From the NCBI GenBank assembly GCA_018267515.1, contig JAFDYJ010000022.1:1-51983 (forward strand): a stretch of 51,983 nucleotides of DNA. Direction: 5' to 3'. The notes below the pieces were generated by a model, which was given only the letters and a program-made list of their open reading frames with translations, searched no databases and was not told the DNA's origin. This document shows positions 17,578-25,617 of the stretch, one piece after another. Each line of letters starts with the position of its first letter. Position 1 is the stretch's first letter. Made by a program: the position numbers and the translations under genes. The DNA comes from Bacteroidota bacterium (GTDB lineage Bacteria; Bacteroidota; Bacteroidia; Chitinophagales; Chitinophagaceae).

Positions 17578-18048
17578 TCCTTTCAGATAGCTCCGTATCA
17601 TCCATGCCATTTTCTCATGTTGAATCATTATCCCGGTTACAAAATCAGAAGAGCCTTTGTCTTTGTAAATGGTGTCAATTTTATCAGCAAATTTTCGAAG
17701 ATTGACAACAATGCTTTCATGATCTGCCAGCAGGTTCTTTAATTGCTCAGATTGTTCGGAACTATAATCCTGTTCCGGTAAGCGGGTAATACGGAGATAA
17801 TCTTTCATACGCCCTTCTGCATAATGCCCCAAAGCCCGAACCCGCTCTGCTACCTCATCCACTATCGCTTCTAATTGCTGGTATTGTCCTTCATAAAATT
17901 TATGCATCTCCATAAAATTATCGCCTTCATAATTCCAATGATAATTTCTTGTTTTGATGTACAACACATTTTCGTCAGCGAGTAATTCATTCAGAATAAT
18001 GGCAACGGCTTCTTTATTTTTGTCGGTAATTCCAATATTTGCTTTCAT
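17572..18048 (-). CDS. dps: Dps/ferritin-like stress protein
   Basis: Dps proteins form dodecamers that oxidise and store iron and shield DNA during starvation or oxidative stress. This 158-residue protein has the four-helix pattern and the inter-subunit iron site: His37 in TRNYHWNYEG, His49 and Glu53 in MHKFYEG, then the D64/E68 region EVAERVRALG. There is no basic DNA-binding tail at the N-terminus. TAACTTTA lies 13 bases before the ATG, a seven-of-eight promoter match. The stop codon falls within the last codons of the convergent oxidoreductase, a six-base overlap. Confidence 0.92.
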   Translation of the reverse strand: MKANIGITDKNKEAVAIILNELLADENVLYIKTRNYHWNYEGDNFMEMHKFYEGQYQQLEAIVDEVAERVRALGHYAEGRMKDYLRITRLPEQDYSSEQSEQLKNLLADHESIVVNLRKFADKIDTIYKDKGSSDFVTGIMIQHEKMAWMIRSYLKGL

Positions 18049-18098
18049 AACTTTCTTTTTGTAAAGTTAGGAAACGATGAAGCAAAGAAAAGTTATAG

Positions 18099-18965
18099 TT
18101 AATCGAGAAGGCTACTGAGTTCAATCAGTTCATTTCTTTTATATTTATCTTTTTCGTTATCAAAACATTTACTGTACTCATCAAGAAGCTGCCTTATAAT
18201 CCATTTATTTTTCTGCGGTTTAAAATAGGTTCCGATAGGAGGTACTGCAATTTTATTAAAATAATTTTCTACATCTTGCCGGGTGAATACCTGCCCGGAT
18301 GTAGGTTCAATGAAGAATTCAATTTTATTGACCGGGTTGGGAAGATTTTCGTCCGAGTATCCGGGTTTGAAATAGGCTAACAGAAATTGTTTGGGTACAT
18401 GGATAGCTTTCACAGGAATGTCCAGCAATTCACACAGGACGAGATAAAGAATTCCGTTACTGATCTGGTTCCCTCTTTTTGTCTCCAACACTTTGCTGAC
18501 CATGAAATCAGTCGGCTCCTGGTAGCTGGTTTCTGTTCCTTTCAAGCCATAATAGCTGTATAAAATACTGGTGACTATATTGATTTGTTCCAGGGGAGTA
18601 AGATAATTGTTTAACTCCAGCCAGATATTACGCCTCACTTTTTCAATTTCCTGCATGGAAGAAGTTGTATTCAGATCAGGGTATTGAAATTTACAAACCA
18701 ATAAAGCGCCGAGCATCAGGTCATGATGCCCGGAAATACTCCATTGACGGAATTCTTCTGTCAAATCACGATAATGGAGTTTGTGAATAAGTTGTTCAAT
18801 GCGCAATTGTATTTCCAGGTCAGGTGTTGTTTCCCACAGGTTCTCCAGGTTGGGAATAACGGGTTTACCATAATCCACAATTTTTTGAGAAACCATTTCG
18901 AACACTTCCTGGTCAGGATCGTCAATAAGGTGAAACAGGGCTGTTAATTCTTTATTTGTTTCCAT
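18099..18965 (-). CDS. SirB1-like transglutaminase-fold protein
   Basis: This 288-residue cytoplasmic protein has the SirB1 / Transglut_core2 pattern. A helical repeat-like N-terminus is followed by a core resembling the family block: VLETKRGNQISNGILYLVLC (about 157-176), then LDIPVKAIHVPKQFLLAYF. The Cys and His expected of an active transglutaminase are not obvious at their positions, as is common in this family. Its role is not well defined. It follows the DFYDNG-motif gene on the same strand after about 100 bases, and I see no clear terminator between them. Confidence 0.75.
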   Translation of the reverse strand: METNKELTALFHLIDDPDQEVFEMVSQKIVDYGKPVIPNLENLWETTPDLEIQLRIEQLIHKLHYRDLTEEFRQWSISGHHDLMLGALLVCKFQYPDLNTTSSMQEIEKVRRNIWLELNNYLTPLEQINIVTSILYSYYGLKGTETSYQEPTDFMVSKVLETKRGNQISNGILYLVLCELLDIPVKAIHVPKQFLLAYFKPGYSDENLPNPVNKIEFFIEPTSGQVFTRQDVENYFNKIAVPPIGTYFKPQKNKWIIRQLLDEYSKCFDNEKDKYKRNELIELSSLLD

Positions 18966-19067
18966 GGTGGCGAATACGTTTGGTAAATATCAATTGCAGA
19001 ACTGAAACCAGTTCGGTAAAATTTTCCACAGATGGGGAAAGCTGATTGTAAGATTTTTTTACAGCTA

Positions 19068-20009
19068 TTATTGACCCGGTTTCTTATCGCCTTTTTTTCT
19101 CCTGATATTTAAAGTGGCATTTTTTTCCAGATTACTGGACAAACGGACTTCATATCTCTTTTTCCCGTCATTAAGGATCATCAAAGCCGTGTTGGGAGGA
19201 ATGGAACCAAGATTGTCTGCAAACATGGTCAGTTCATTGACTTCTTTTGCCGTGTCAAGTACAATATCGAAATGAACTGCTTTAGTACTGAGTATCTGGT
19301 GAAAGGAAATTAATTTTTTGTTGTAGAAGATGGAAATGGAATCACCATCTACTTCACCATTATCATAAAAATCTACGCTTAAAGAATCCGAATTCACTTC
19401 AATTTCATTGGCAATCACATTTTCTCTTTCGGTAAATTCTTTTTCGATCACATAGTTAATTACTTTCCTGGGAATAATAGTTACCGCAACGGCAGTATCG
19501 GTATAAGTGGGCTTCCACACCTGGTACGTTTCTTTATATTCTCTTATTTCTTTCAGTACGGAATCCTGCTTACTGATATCTGCATTTAAATTCAGGCTGA
19601 AATTTATGTCGGTACAGGTGTATTTGTATTCAGGCAGGCTGACAAAGGCCCCGACCAGGCTGGAGCCGGCCCGGGCTACCCGCAAAGTCGCTTTTAGATT
19701 CATAGTACAAAACACTTCAAGATCTGCTGGTGATGCATGATAGGGTATGGGAATTTCATATAAGCTCAATAACCTTGTGGAAGCATCATAATTCCCTTTG
19801 ACTTCAATACTCCGGTAAGTGTTTTTGAAATAATAATTCAGTATTCCCTTTACGTATCCCTGTTGCGGATTCAAAACTAATTCAATCAGGTAATTATTTG
19901 CAGAACCGGATGATTTTACATTGCCGCTGCCATACCAATAGCCAAATACGGATTGTGCATTGCAACAAAATGAAAACAGGAGAAAATATATCAGCAGGGT
20001 TCTTTTCAT
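19068..20009 (-). CDS. Secreted protein with DFYDNG-VDGDSI domain (paralogue 1)
   Basis: This 313-residue exported protein of unknown function has a signal peptide MKRTLLIYFLLFSFCCNAQ. The N-terminal half opens with a short beta module (VFGYWYGSGNVKSSG...) that also appears, diverged, in the paralogue at 28590. The C-terminal domain starts at D213 with DFYDNGEVDGDSISIFYNKK. It continues through HQILSTKAV, ADNLGSIPPNTAL and a KRYEVRLSS strand. The paralogue matches this domain with no spacing difference over about 90 residues. The DxxDNGxxDGD run resembles a calcium-binding loop; this is inference. The gene lies between smpB and the SirB1-like gene. Confidence 0.75.
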   Translation of the reverse strand: MKRTLLIYFLLFSFCCNAQSVFGYWYGSGNVKSSGSANNYLIELVLNPQQGYVKGILNYYFKNTYRSIEVKGNYDASTRLLSLYEIPIPYHASPADLEVFCTMNLKATLRVARAGSSLVGAFVSLPEYKYTCTDINFSLNLNADISKQDSVLKEIREYKETYQVWKPTYTDTAVAVTIIPRKVINYVIEKEFTERENVIANEIEVNSDSLSVDFYDNGEVDGDSISIFYNKKLISFHQILSTKAVHFDIVLDTAKEVNELTMFADNLGSIPPNTALMILNDGKKRYEVRLSSNLEKNATLNIRRKKGDKKPGQ

Positions 20010-20057
20010 TATTATCCGGATCCTAATTTCCTTTTTTAAAACGTTTTGAAAAATAAG

Positions 20058-20495
20058 TTATTTCAGGTGTCGCCGCATTTCTTTTTCCATATCTTTTTGC
20101 TTAATGCTTTCTCTCTTGTCATGCAATTTTTTTCCTTTGGCCAGGCCGATTTCAATTTTCGCAAGGCTTTTTTCATTGAAAAAAATACGTAACGGAATTA
20201 GTGTATATCCCTTTTCCTTCAGTTTTGATTCTATTTTCTTTATTTCTCTTTTTTGTAACAGCAGTTTCCGGTCTCTCAACGGTTCATGATTATTGGCAGA
20301 TCCGTGAGAGTATTCGGATATATGCATACTTTTCAGCCAGACTTCACCTTTGTGAATGAGACAATAGCTATCTGCAAAACTGGCCTTGCCTTGCCTCAGC
20401 GATTTTACTTCTGATCCCAGCAACACCATGCCGGCTTCATATTTTGTGTCAATGTGATATTCGAAAAATGCCGACCTGTTTTTTAGCTCTGCCAT
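20058..20495 (-). CDS. smpB: tmRNA-binding protein SmpB
   Basis: SmpB delivers tmRNA to stalled ribosomes for trans-translation. The protein has 145 residues, the usual length. Diagnostic segments are AFFEYHIDTKYEAGMVLLGSE, VKSLRQGKASFADSYC, the lysine-rich RKLLLQKREIKKIE and IGLAKGKKLHDKRE, followed by the positively charged C-terminal tail that enters the mRNA channel. The promoter box of this gene is the loop of the accD terminator (20505-20526), and the start codon directly follows the terminator's T-rich tract. Confidence 0.97.
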   Translation of the reverse strand: MAELKNRSAFFEYHIDTKYEAGMVLLGSEVKSLRQGKASFADSYCLIHKGEVWLKSMHISEYSHGSANNHEPLRDRKLLLQKREIKKIESKLKEKGYTLIPLRIFFNEKSLAKIEIGLAKGKKLHDKRESIKQKDMEKEMRRHLK

Positions 20496-20526
20496 AAATA
20501 AAAATAAGAGGCAAAATTACCTCTTA
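20496..20526 (-). terminator. Terminator of accD whose loop is the smpB -7 box
   Basis: On the minus strand TAAGAGG (20526-20520) and CCTCTTA (20511-20505) form a perfect seven-base stem. The eight-base loop (20519-20512) is TAATTTTG, a full TAnnTTTG promoter box. TTTTTATTT follows and leads straight into the smpB ATG at 20495. It can end accD transcription in RNA form and start smpB transcription in DNA form. Confidence 0.7.
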
Positions 20527-20549
20527 CTTTTTAAATTATAGTGATGGAG

Positions 20550-21464
20550 TTAGTTCTTAAAAAGTGTCAGGACGGATGCCAGTTTTTCTTTTAATTCTTT
20601 CCTGGGAACAATGAAATCAAGGAATCCATGATCCAGGATAAATTCACTTCTCTGAAAGCCTTCAGGAAGATCTTTCTTAATAGTTTCCCGGATCACCCGT
20701 GGGCCGGCAAAACCAATCAGGGCACCGGGTTCTGCAATATTCAAATCACCTAACATGCCAAAGGATGCAGAGATCCCGCCAAACGTTGGATCGGTGAGTA
20801 ATGAGATATACGGGATTTTTGCATCGCTGAGCTGTGAAAGTTTACCACTTGTCTTAGCCAGTTGCATCAGTGAAAATGCGCTTTCCATCATTCTTGCACC
20901 GCCACTTTTGCTGATTACCAGAAACGGGAATTTGTGCTGAATGCAATAGTCCACGGATCTTGAAAACTTTTCTCCCATGACACTTCCCAAAGAACCGCCG
21001 ATAAATTCAAAATCCATGCAGGCAATCACAATATTATTCCCGCTTAGTTTACCGACCGCTACCCGCATTGAATCTTTCAGGTCTGTTTTACTCCATATTT
21101 CTTCCAACCTTTTCTGGTAAGGTTTCAGATCTGTGAAACCCAAAAAATCTTTGCTTCGGATATTGTCAAATAATTCAATGAATAAATTATCGTCAAAAAG
21201 AATTTCGAAATATTCGCTGCTGTTGATCCTGTGATGGTATCCGCATTTCGGACAAACAAAATGATTTTCTCTTAACTCGGTTACGGTGCAGATATAATTA
21301 CAGCCCGGGCATTTTGACCAAAGCCCCTCTGGTATTTCTTTTTTCTCAGAAGTTTTGGTGCTGATTCCTTTCTTGATCCGCCTGAACCAGGTAGCCCTTG
21401 CTTCTTCTGTTTTTCCTTCTTCACCGGCCAGGTTGGCATCAAAATCTTCAATTTGTTTCGCCAT
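20550..21464 (-). CDS. accD: Acetyl-CoA carboxylase carboxyltransferase beta subunit
   Basis: This is the beta half of the carboxyltransferase that makes malonyl-CoA, the first step of fatty acid synthesis. The 304-residue protein has the N-terminal zinc finger with C52, C55, C71 and C74 (KCPGCNY ... CPKCGYHH), typical of AccD. The crotonase-like core includes [35 protein letters not shown] and [16 protein letters not shown]. accA is not adjacent. A perfect TATATTTG box lies 17 bases upstream of the ATG, overlapped by an 11-base inverted repeat that could be an operator. Confidence 0.96.
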   Translation of the reverse strand: MAKQIEDFDANLAGEEGKTEEARATWFRRIKKGISTKTSEKKEIPEGLWSKCPGCNYICTVTELRENHFVCPKCGYHHRINSSEYFEILFDDNLFIELFDNIRSKDFLGFTDLKPYQKRLEEIWSKTDLKDSMRVAVGKLSGNNIVIACMDFEFIGGSLGSVMGEKFSRSVDYCIQHKFPFLVISKSGGARMMESAFSLMQLAKTSGKLSQLSDAKIPYISLLTDPTFGGISASFGMLGDLNIAEPGALIGFAGPRVIRETIKKDLPEGFQRSEFILDHGFLDFIVPRKELKEKLASVLTLFKN

Positions 21465-21481
21465 AGATAAATGTTGTAATA

Positions 21482-21489
21482 CAAATATA
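21482..21489 (-). promoter_or_regulatory. -7 promoter box TATATTTG for accD
   Basis: On the minus strand TATATTTG fully matches TAnnTTTG, 17 bases before the accD ATG. Its upstream end overlaps the inverted repeat at 21487-21522. Confidence 0.55.
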
Positions 21490-21522
21490 ATGAAGTTGTA
21501 AAAGCGATTATAACTTCATTAT
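21487..21522. repeat. 11-base perfect inverted repeat over the accD promoter
   Basis: ATAATGAAGTT at 21487-21497 and AACTTCATTAT at 21512-21522 are exact inverted copies separated by 14 bases. No T tract follows on either side, so it does not look like a terminator. Its position, covering the region just upstream of the accD -7 box, suits a repressor operator. Confidence 0.65.
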
Positions 21523-21655
21523 TCTGCCATTACTAAAGTCGCTGTTCTCCAATTATTACTTTCATTGAACAAATAAGTGGGTTTACTTATTTTCCAAAAT
21601 CTCATTATTAGATTTCTGATCAATAATCATTGAAAGAACTTATAACTATCAGCTG

Positions 21656-24112
21656 CTATTTCAATTCACTTTCAAATAATTTGAAAATACGTTTATATTC
21701 ATCGGTCCAGCTGCTGGGTTCTTTGAATCCATGATCTTCCATCGGGTAGGGAGCCAGCTCCCAATTATCTTTACCTAATTCTATCAGGCGTTGCGACAGC
21801 TTTACAGCATCCTGGAAATGTACATTCAGATCCATCATCCCATGACAAATCAATAAATGATTCTTTAAACCATTGGCAAAATAATAAGGAGAACTTCTCT
21901 TGTAGGCAAGACTGTCATTATAAGGTTCATTTAAAATATTGGAGGTATATCCATTATTATAATTGGCCCAGTCTGTTACCGGTCTTAAAGCCGCACCTGC
22001 TTTAAATACATCAGGTGTTGTAAATAATGCCATTAAAGTAATAAAACCTCCATACGATCCGCCATATAGGCCAATGTGTTTCGGATTAACTCCAAAAGTT
22101 TTCACCAGGTATTCTGCACCATCAACGTTATCATCCAGATCTTTACCTCCCATATGGCGGTAGATTGCAGTTCTCCAATCCCGTCCATATCCTGCGCTGC
22201 CCCGGTAATCAATGTCAAGTACATAGTAGCCGTTATCTGCAAGCATGTTATTAAACATAAACTCACGGAAATAATCACTCCACCATTTATGAGCATTTTG
22301 AAGGTAGCCTGCACCATGTACAAAAAGAACAGCCGGTTTTCCACTGGCAGGACGGGTGGGTTTATACAATCTTGCATACACCTGTGCGCCATCTCTTGCA
22401 GTGAATGTGATTACTGCCGGATCTCTCCACGAGTAAGATTTGAATTCAGCACTTTGAGCTTTATTCGTAATCTGAACTGCATTGCTTCCCGGCTTATTTT
22501 CCTGAAGATAAAGTTCCCAGGGTTTGGTGGAATAAGAATACCGGACAGCCAGCCATTTTTCATCGGGAGAAATGGTGACTTCATTGGCACCGGTCATGGT
22601 GGTTATCCTTTCAGCCTTCCCGCCGTTTACAGAGAGCCTGTAAAATTGTTTTTCACCCGGGTGAACTTCATTAGTGGTAATGTAAAAATATTTTTTATCA
22701 TCAGATAGTTTTGCTTGTTGCACTTCATATTTTCCGGAAGTCAATGCTTTCTTTTCATTGGTAATAACATTTACAGTATAAAGATGAGAATAGCCGGAAG
22801 CTTCAGACTGGAACCAAAATGTGTTTTCGTCTATCCACCCGGAAGAGCTACCTCCAAATCCTCCCATACCCGGTCCACCAATCCAGGCTTCGTCTCGCTG
22901 ACGATCCAGTAACTTCAATTTTCCGGATTCAGTATCCCATGTCATTAGCCAGCGATCCTTATTATCCTGTGACCGGATTTCTAAAACCGCATGTGTTCCT
23001 TTCGGCGACCAGTAGGGACCCATAAAATTAACTTTACGGTTGACAGGATTCTTAGATCTTTTTTCCAGCTCGGAAGGATAATCTTTTACGTAATCAGGAA
23101 GATCTTTTATTCCGGGAATCTGACCTGTTTTTATTCCGATAACTGTATCCTTTTGCCGGTCATAAATAAAAAACTCGGATGTGCTCTGAGGGGCTCCTAC
23201 TTTTGTTCTGCCCGGCAGGTCAACCGTATAACCTGATTCTGTAACATAACTTGGGATTATTGTTGTTTTTGCATTTGTAGCCTGTTGAATCAAGCGATAA
23301 CTAACAAATCTGCCATCGGGGCTGAGCCCGAGCCCTTGCAAACTTTGCTCGCCTATATTGATCGTCCGCAGTTCATCTTTCTTAGGTAAATTTTTATAAT
23401 AATCAGCAGTGGCTTCCCTTTTTTCTTTACGGGAGCGGAGTACCTCAAAATATTCCAACTGATCATTTTTTAGCCATTTCTCTTCCTGGTTAGTAGATTC
23501 ATTTGAGCCTGATGATTGGCTCCTCATATTGCCTCCGAAGTTTTCAAAGCGGCCGGCGCCTCGTTGTGCTCCGCTGGCCGGTGCTGAAGTTCCGGATGCA
23601 CCACTTTTTAAATTGGTTAATTGAATGGTTTCTCCGGTTGCCATATCCCATGCAAAGAGGTTTTGACTATGAGAATAAACAATTTTTGTTTCATTGAATG
23701 AGAATTCGGGATTGGACTCCATATCAGTTGTACTGGTTATTTGGCGGGTGACACCTGATTTTGCATTTGTCAGAAAAATATCACCGTCTTTGCTATATAC
23801 GTAAGAAGTATGTGCCAGGTTCCATTTCACATTGAATTCAATCAGGATATTTTGCTTTTGTTCAATGGTTGCTTTTGCCGGGGTTGTATTTTCCCGGGTG
23901 ATAAAGTAAAGAGAATCATCCGGAGCATTGTCGGGATTCCAATTGAAGAAAAGATATTTACCATCCAGGCTCCAATAGGGATTAGATGGAGAAGAACCGA
24001 TCCATTTAGGATCTCTCATAATTTTCTCTACTGTTAGTTTTCCAAGTTTTTGCTGAGCAAAAGAATGAAAAGTGCATCCCAATAAAAAAAGAATTATAAA
24101 TCTTTTTAACAT
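21656..24112 (-). CDS. Exported S9-family (prolyl oligopeptidase-like) serine peptidase
   Basis: This serine peptidase of the DPP-IV / acyl-aminoacyl peptidase type cuts short peptides. The 818-residue protein starts with the signal peptide MLKRFIILFLLGCTFHSFAQ. An N-terminal beta-propeller region with WD-like strands (YWSLDGKYLFFNW, ISPDEKWLAVRYS) leads to a C-terminal alpha/beta hydrolase. The triad is visible: Ser686 in GLYGGSYGGFIT, Asp761 in HGMMDLNVHF and His794 in MEDHGFKE. A Gly/Ser/Asn-rich low-complexity segment lies near residues 175-215. An AAATAAGT/ACTTATTT hairpin (21571-21592) downstream could be a weak terminator. Confidence 0.94.
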   Translation of the reverse strand: MLKRFIILFLLGCTFHSFAQQKLGKLTVEKIMRDPKWIGSSPSNPYWSLDGKYLFFNWNPDNAPDDSLYFITRENTTPAKATIEQKQNILIEFNVKWNLAHTSYVYSKDGDIFLTNAKSGVTRQITSTTDMESNPEFSFNETKIVYSHSQNLFAWDMATGETIQLTNLKSGASGTSAPASGAQRGAGRFENFGGNMRSQSSGSNESTNQEEKWLKNDQLEYFEVLRSRKEKREATADYYKNLPKKDELRTINIGEQSLQGLGLSPDGRFVSYRLIQQATNAKTTIIPSYVTESGYTVDLPGRTKVGAPQSTSEFFIYDRQKDTVIGIKTGQIPGIKDLPDYVKDYPSELEKRSKNPVNRKVNFMGPYWSPKGTHAVLEIRSQDNKDRWLMTWDTESGKLKLLDRQRDEAWIGGPGMGGFGGSSSGWIDENTFWFQSEASGYSHLYTVNVITNEKKALTSGKYEVQQAKLSDDKKYFYITTNEVHPGEKQFYRLSVNGGKAERITTMTGANEVTISPDEKWLAVRYSYSTKPWELYLQENKPGSNAVQITNKAQSAEFKSYSWRDPAVITFTARDGAQVYARLYKPTRPASGKPAVLFVHGAGYLQNAHKWWSDYFREFMFNNMLADNGYYVLDIDYRGSAGYGRDWRTAIYRHMGGKDLDDNVDGAEYLVKTFGVNPKHIGLYGGSYGGFITLMALFTTPDVFKAGAALRPVTDWANYNNGYTSNILNEPYNDSLAYKRSSPYYFANGLKNHLLICHGMMDLNVHFQDAVKLSQRLIELGKDNWELAPYPMEDHGFKEPSSWTDEYKRIFKLFESELK

Positions 24113-24340
24113 GATAAAAAGTTTAGGGTATAAATATATTGAGAAATGAGAAACAAAATTTAAAAGATTGATCAGCGGCTTTTTCCAAATTAATTTTAGA
24201 TGGCAAGCGATTAGCCGGGTATTATTTTTTTTGAAACTCTATAATTTTAAAGGTTTCAATTCAAAATAAATCAATGGGCTGGAAGAAGGTTTGCTTGCAA
24301 TTTACATGAGATCAGGCAATGGAATGAAAAAAAATATTTA

Positions 24341-25531
24341 TTACAGTTTCAGCCGGATACCAATCTTTGATAAACCCTGAGCAAATAAAATCATTAATAA
24401 AGACCAGATAACTGACCCGGCAACGGCCAGCATCATATTATGATCTTGTTTATAAAAAAATAAAGGAATGTTCAGTCCCCAACAGGCAAAATAGATAATA
24501 TCAGGTGCGAGGTAAGTAGTCAGTGAGTTTTTCCCGGCAATAGAAAATAATCCTGACCACTTTTTTAATCGGAGAATATCAACCAGGTAATAAACTATGG
24601 CCAGCACCAGGAGACTGATGCCGTTGCACAACATTGCCCAGCTCGGAGTCGCAATAATCTTTGAGAGTATAAACCATTGGCGAAGAAAAAATCCTAAAGC
24701 AATGCAGGCAATTCCCATTAAAAAAAATAAAATGACAAGCTTCTTTTTATCAACAGAATATTTCTTGATAATAATACCTGTTGTGAGCCCGGCCAACACC
24801 AGTGATGGAACGTTTCCACTCAATACAATACCGAATATTTTTTCAGGGATCCCACTAAACTGTAAAATATGTGCCTGTGTTAGTATATTTAATAATATAA
24901 AAAAGATCCATGCTGCAAGTGCCGGGAAAATTTTATCAGAAGTCAAAAGATAAATCAACGCTGCAGTTAAGTACCCCCAGCCAATTAAACCCAGGATTCC
25001 CCACCAACCCGTTTCTAACCATTCAACGTGTTCTTTATTCCCTGCTCTGAAAATGATGGCAAGAGATATAATTCCTAACAGTCCAATAACCTGTAGTATT
25101 TTATAAATTTCATTCTGACCGGATGATTTTGGATAGTAGTTCCAAACAAGAAAAATAGAAATGTATAATAAAGCTAACCATAACAAGCGGGGCATGCCTG
25201 TAAGTTCAGGATTGATCCGGCTTCCATTGTAAATAAGAATTCCGATCAGGATCAGGCTGAAGGAGCGTATTAAAATATGCGAAGTTATTTTTCCTGTTGC
25301 ATCACCTTTCTTTTTCCTGGATTCGATGGCAAAAGGAATGGAAATTCCGACCATAAATAAAAAGCCGGGAAAAACCCAGTCTGCTAAACCCATCCCGTCA
25401 TATTGTGCTTCTGTATGCAGCATCCAGGAGGGAACACCGGGTACAAATAAGTCATTTACAAAAAGCATCAGGCAAAGGGTAAATCCCCGCATGATATCAA
25501 TCGAGAGTACCCGAACCGGTGCTTGCATCAT
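24341..25531 (-). CDS. Polytopic acyltransferase-like membrane protein (DUF5009/HGSNAT-like)
   Basis: This 396-residue inner-membrane protein has about 10 hydrophobic spans. Its opening VLSIDIMRGFTLCLMLFVND, followed by GMGLADWVFPGFLFMVGISI, is the signature of the heparan-alpha-glucosaminide N-acetyltransferase / NagX-like group (DUF5009, DUF1624). Its members are thought to move acetyl groups across the membrane onto sugars. A second family member lies at 38178. The two Met codons at the start are equally plausible. The following gene, a DUF885 protein, ends about 90 bases upstream on the same strand. The reaction is unproven for bacterial members. Confidence 0.82.
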   Translation of the reverse strand: MMQAPVRVLSIDIMRGFTLCLMLFVNDLFVPGVPSWMLHTEAQYDGMGLADWVFPGFLFMVGISIPFAIESRKKKGDATGKITSHILIRSFSLILIGILIYNGSRINPELTGMPRLLWLALLYISIFLVWNYYPKSSGQNEIYKILQVIGLLGIISLAIIFRAGNKEHVEWLETGWWGILGLIGWGYLTAALIYLLTSDKIFPALAAWIFFILLNILTQAHILQFSGIPEKIFGIVLSGNVPSLVLAGLTTGIIIKKYSVDKKKLVILFFLMGIACIALGFFLRQWFILSKIIATPSWAMLCNGISLLVLAIVYYLVDILRLKKWSGLFSIAGKNSLTTYLAPDIIYFACWGLNIPLFFYKQDHNMMLAVAGSVIWSLLMILFAQGLSKIGIRLKL

Positions 25532-25617
25532 AATATGTGTTTTGGTCGGCTTAAGACGTACCTCCTGTAACAGAACGACAGGTGATAGAAAGATAAAAAT
25601 AATAAAGAATAGGTTTG

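Noticed and set aside
21571-21592. AAATAAGT/ACTTATTT hairpin as the S9 peptidase terminator
   Set aside because: The stem is AT-only and no clean T tract follows on the minus strand, so it was not listed as a terminator.
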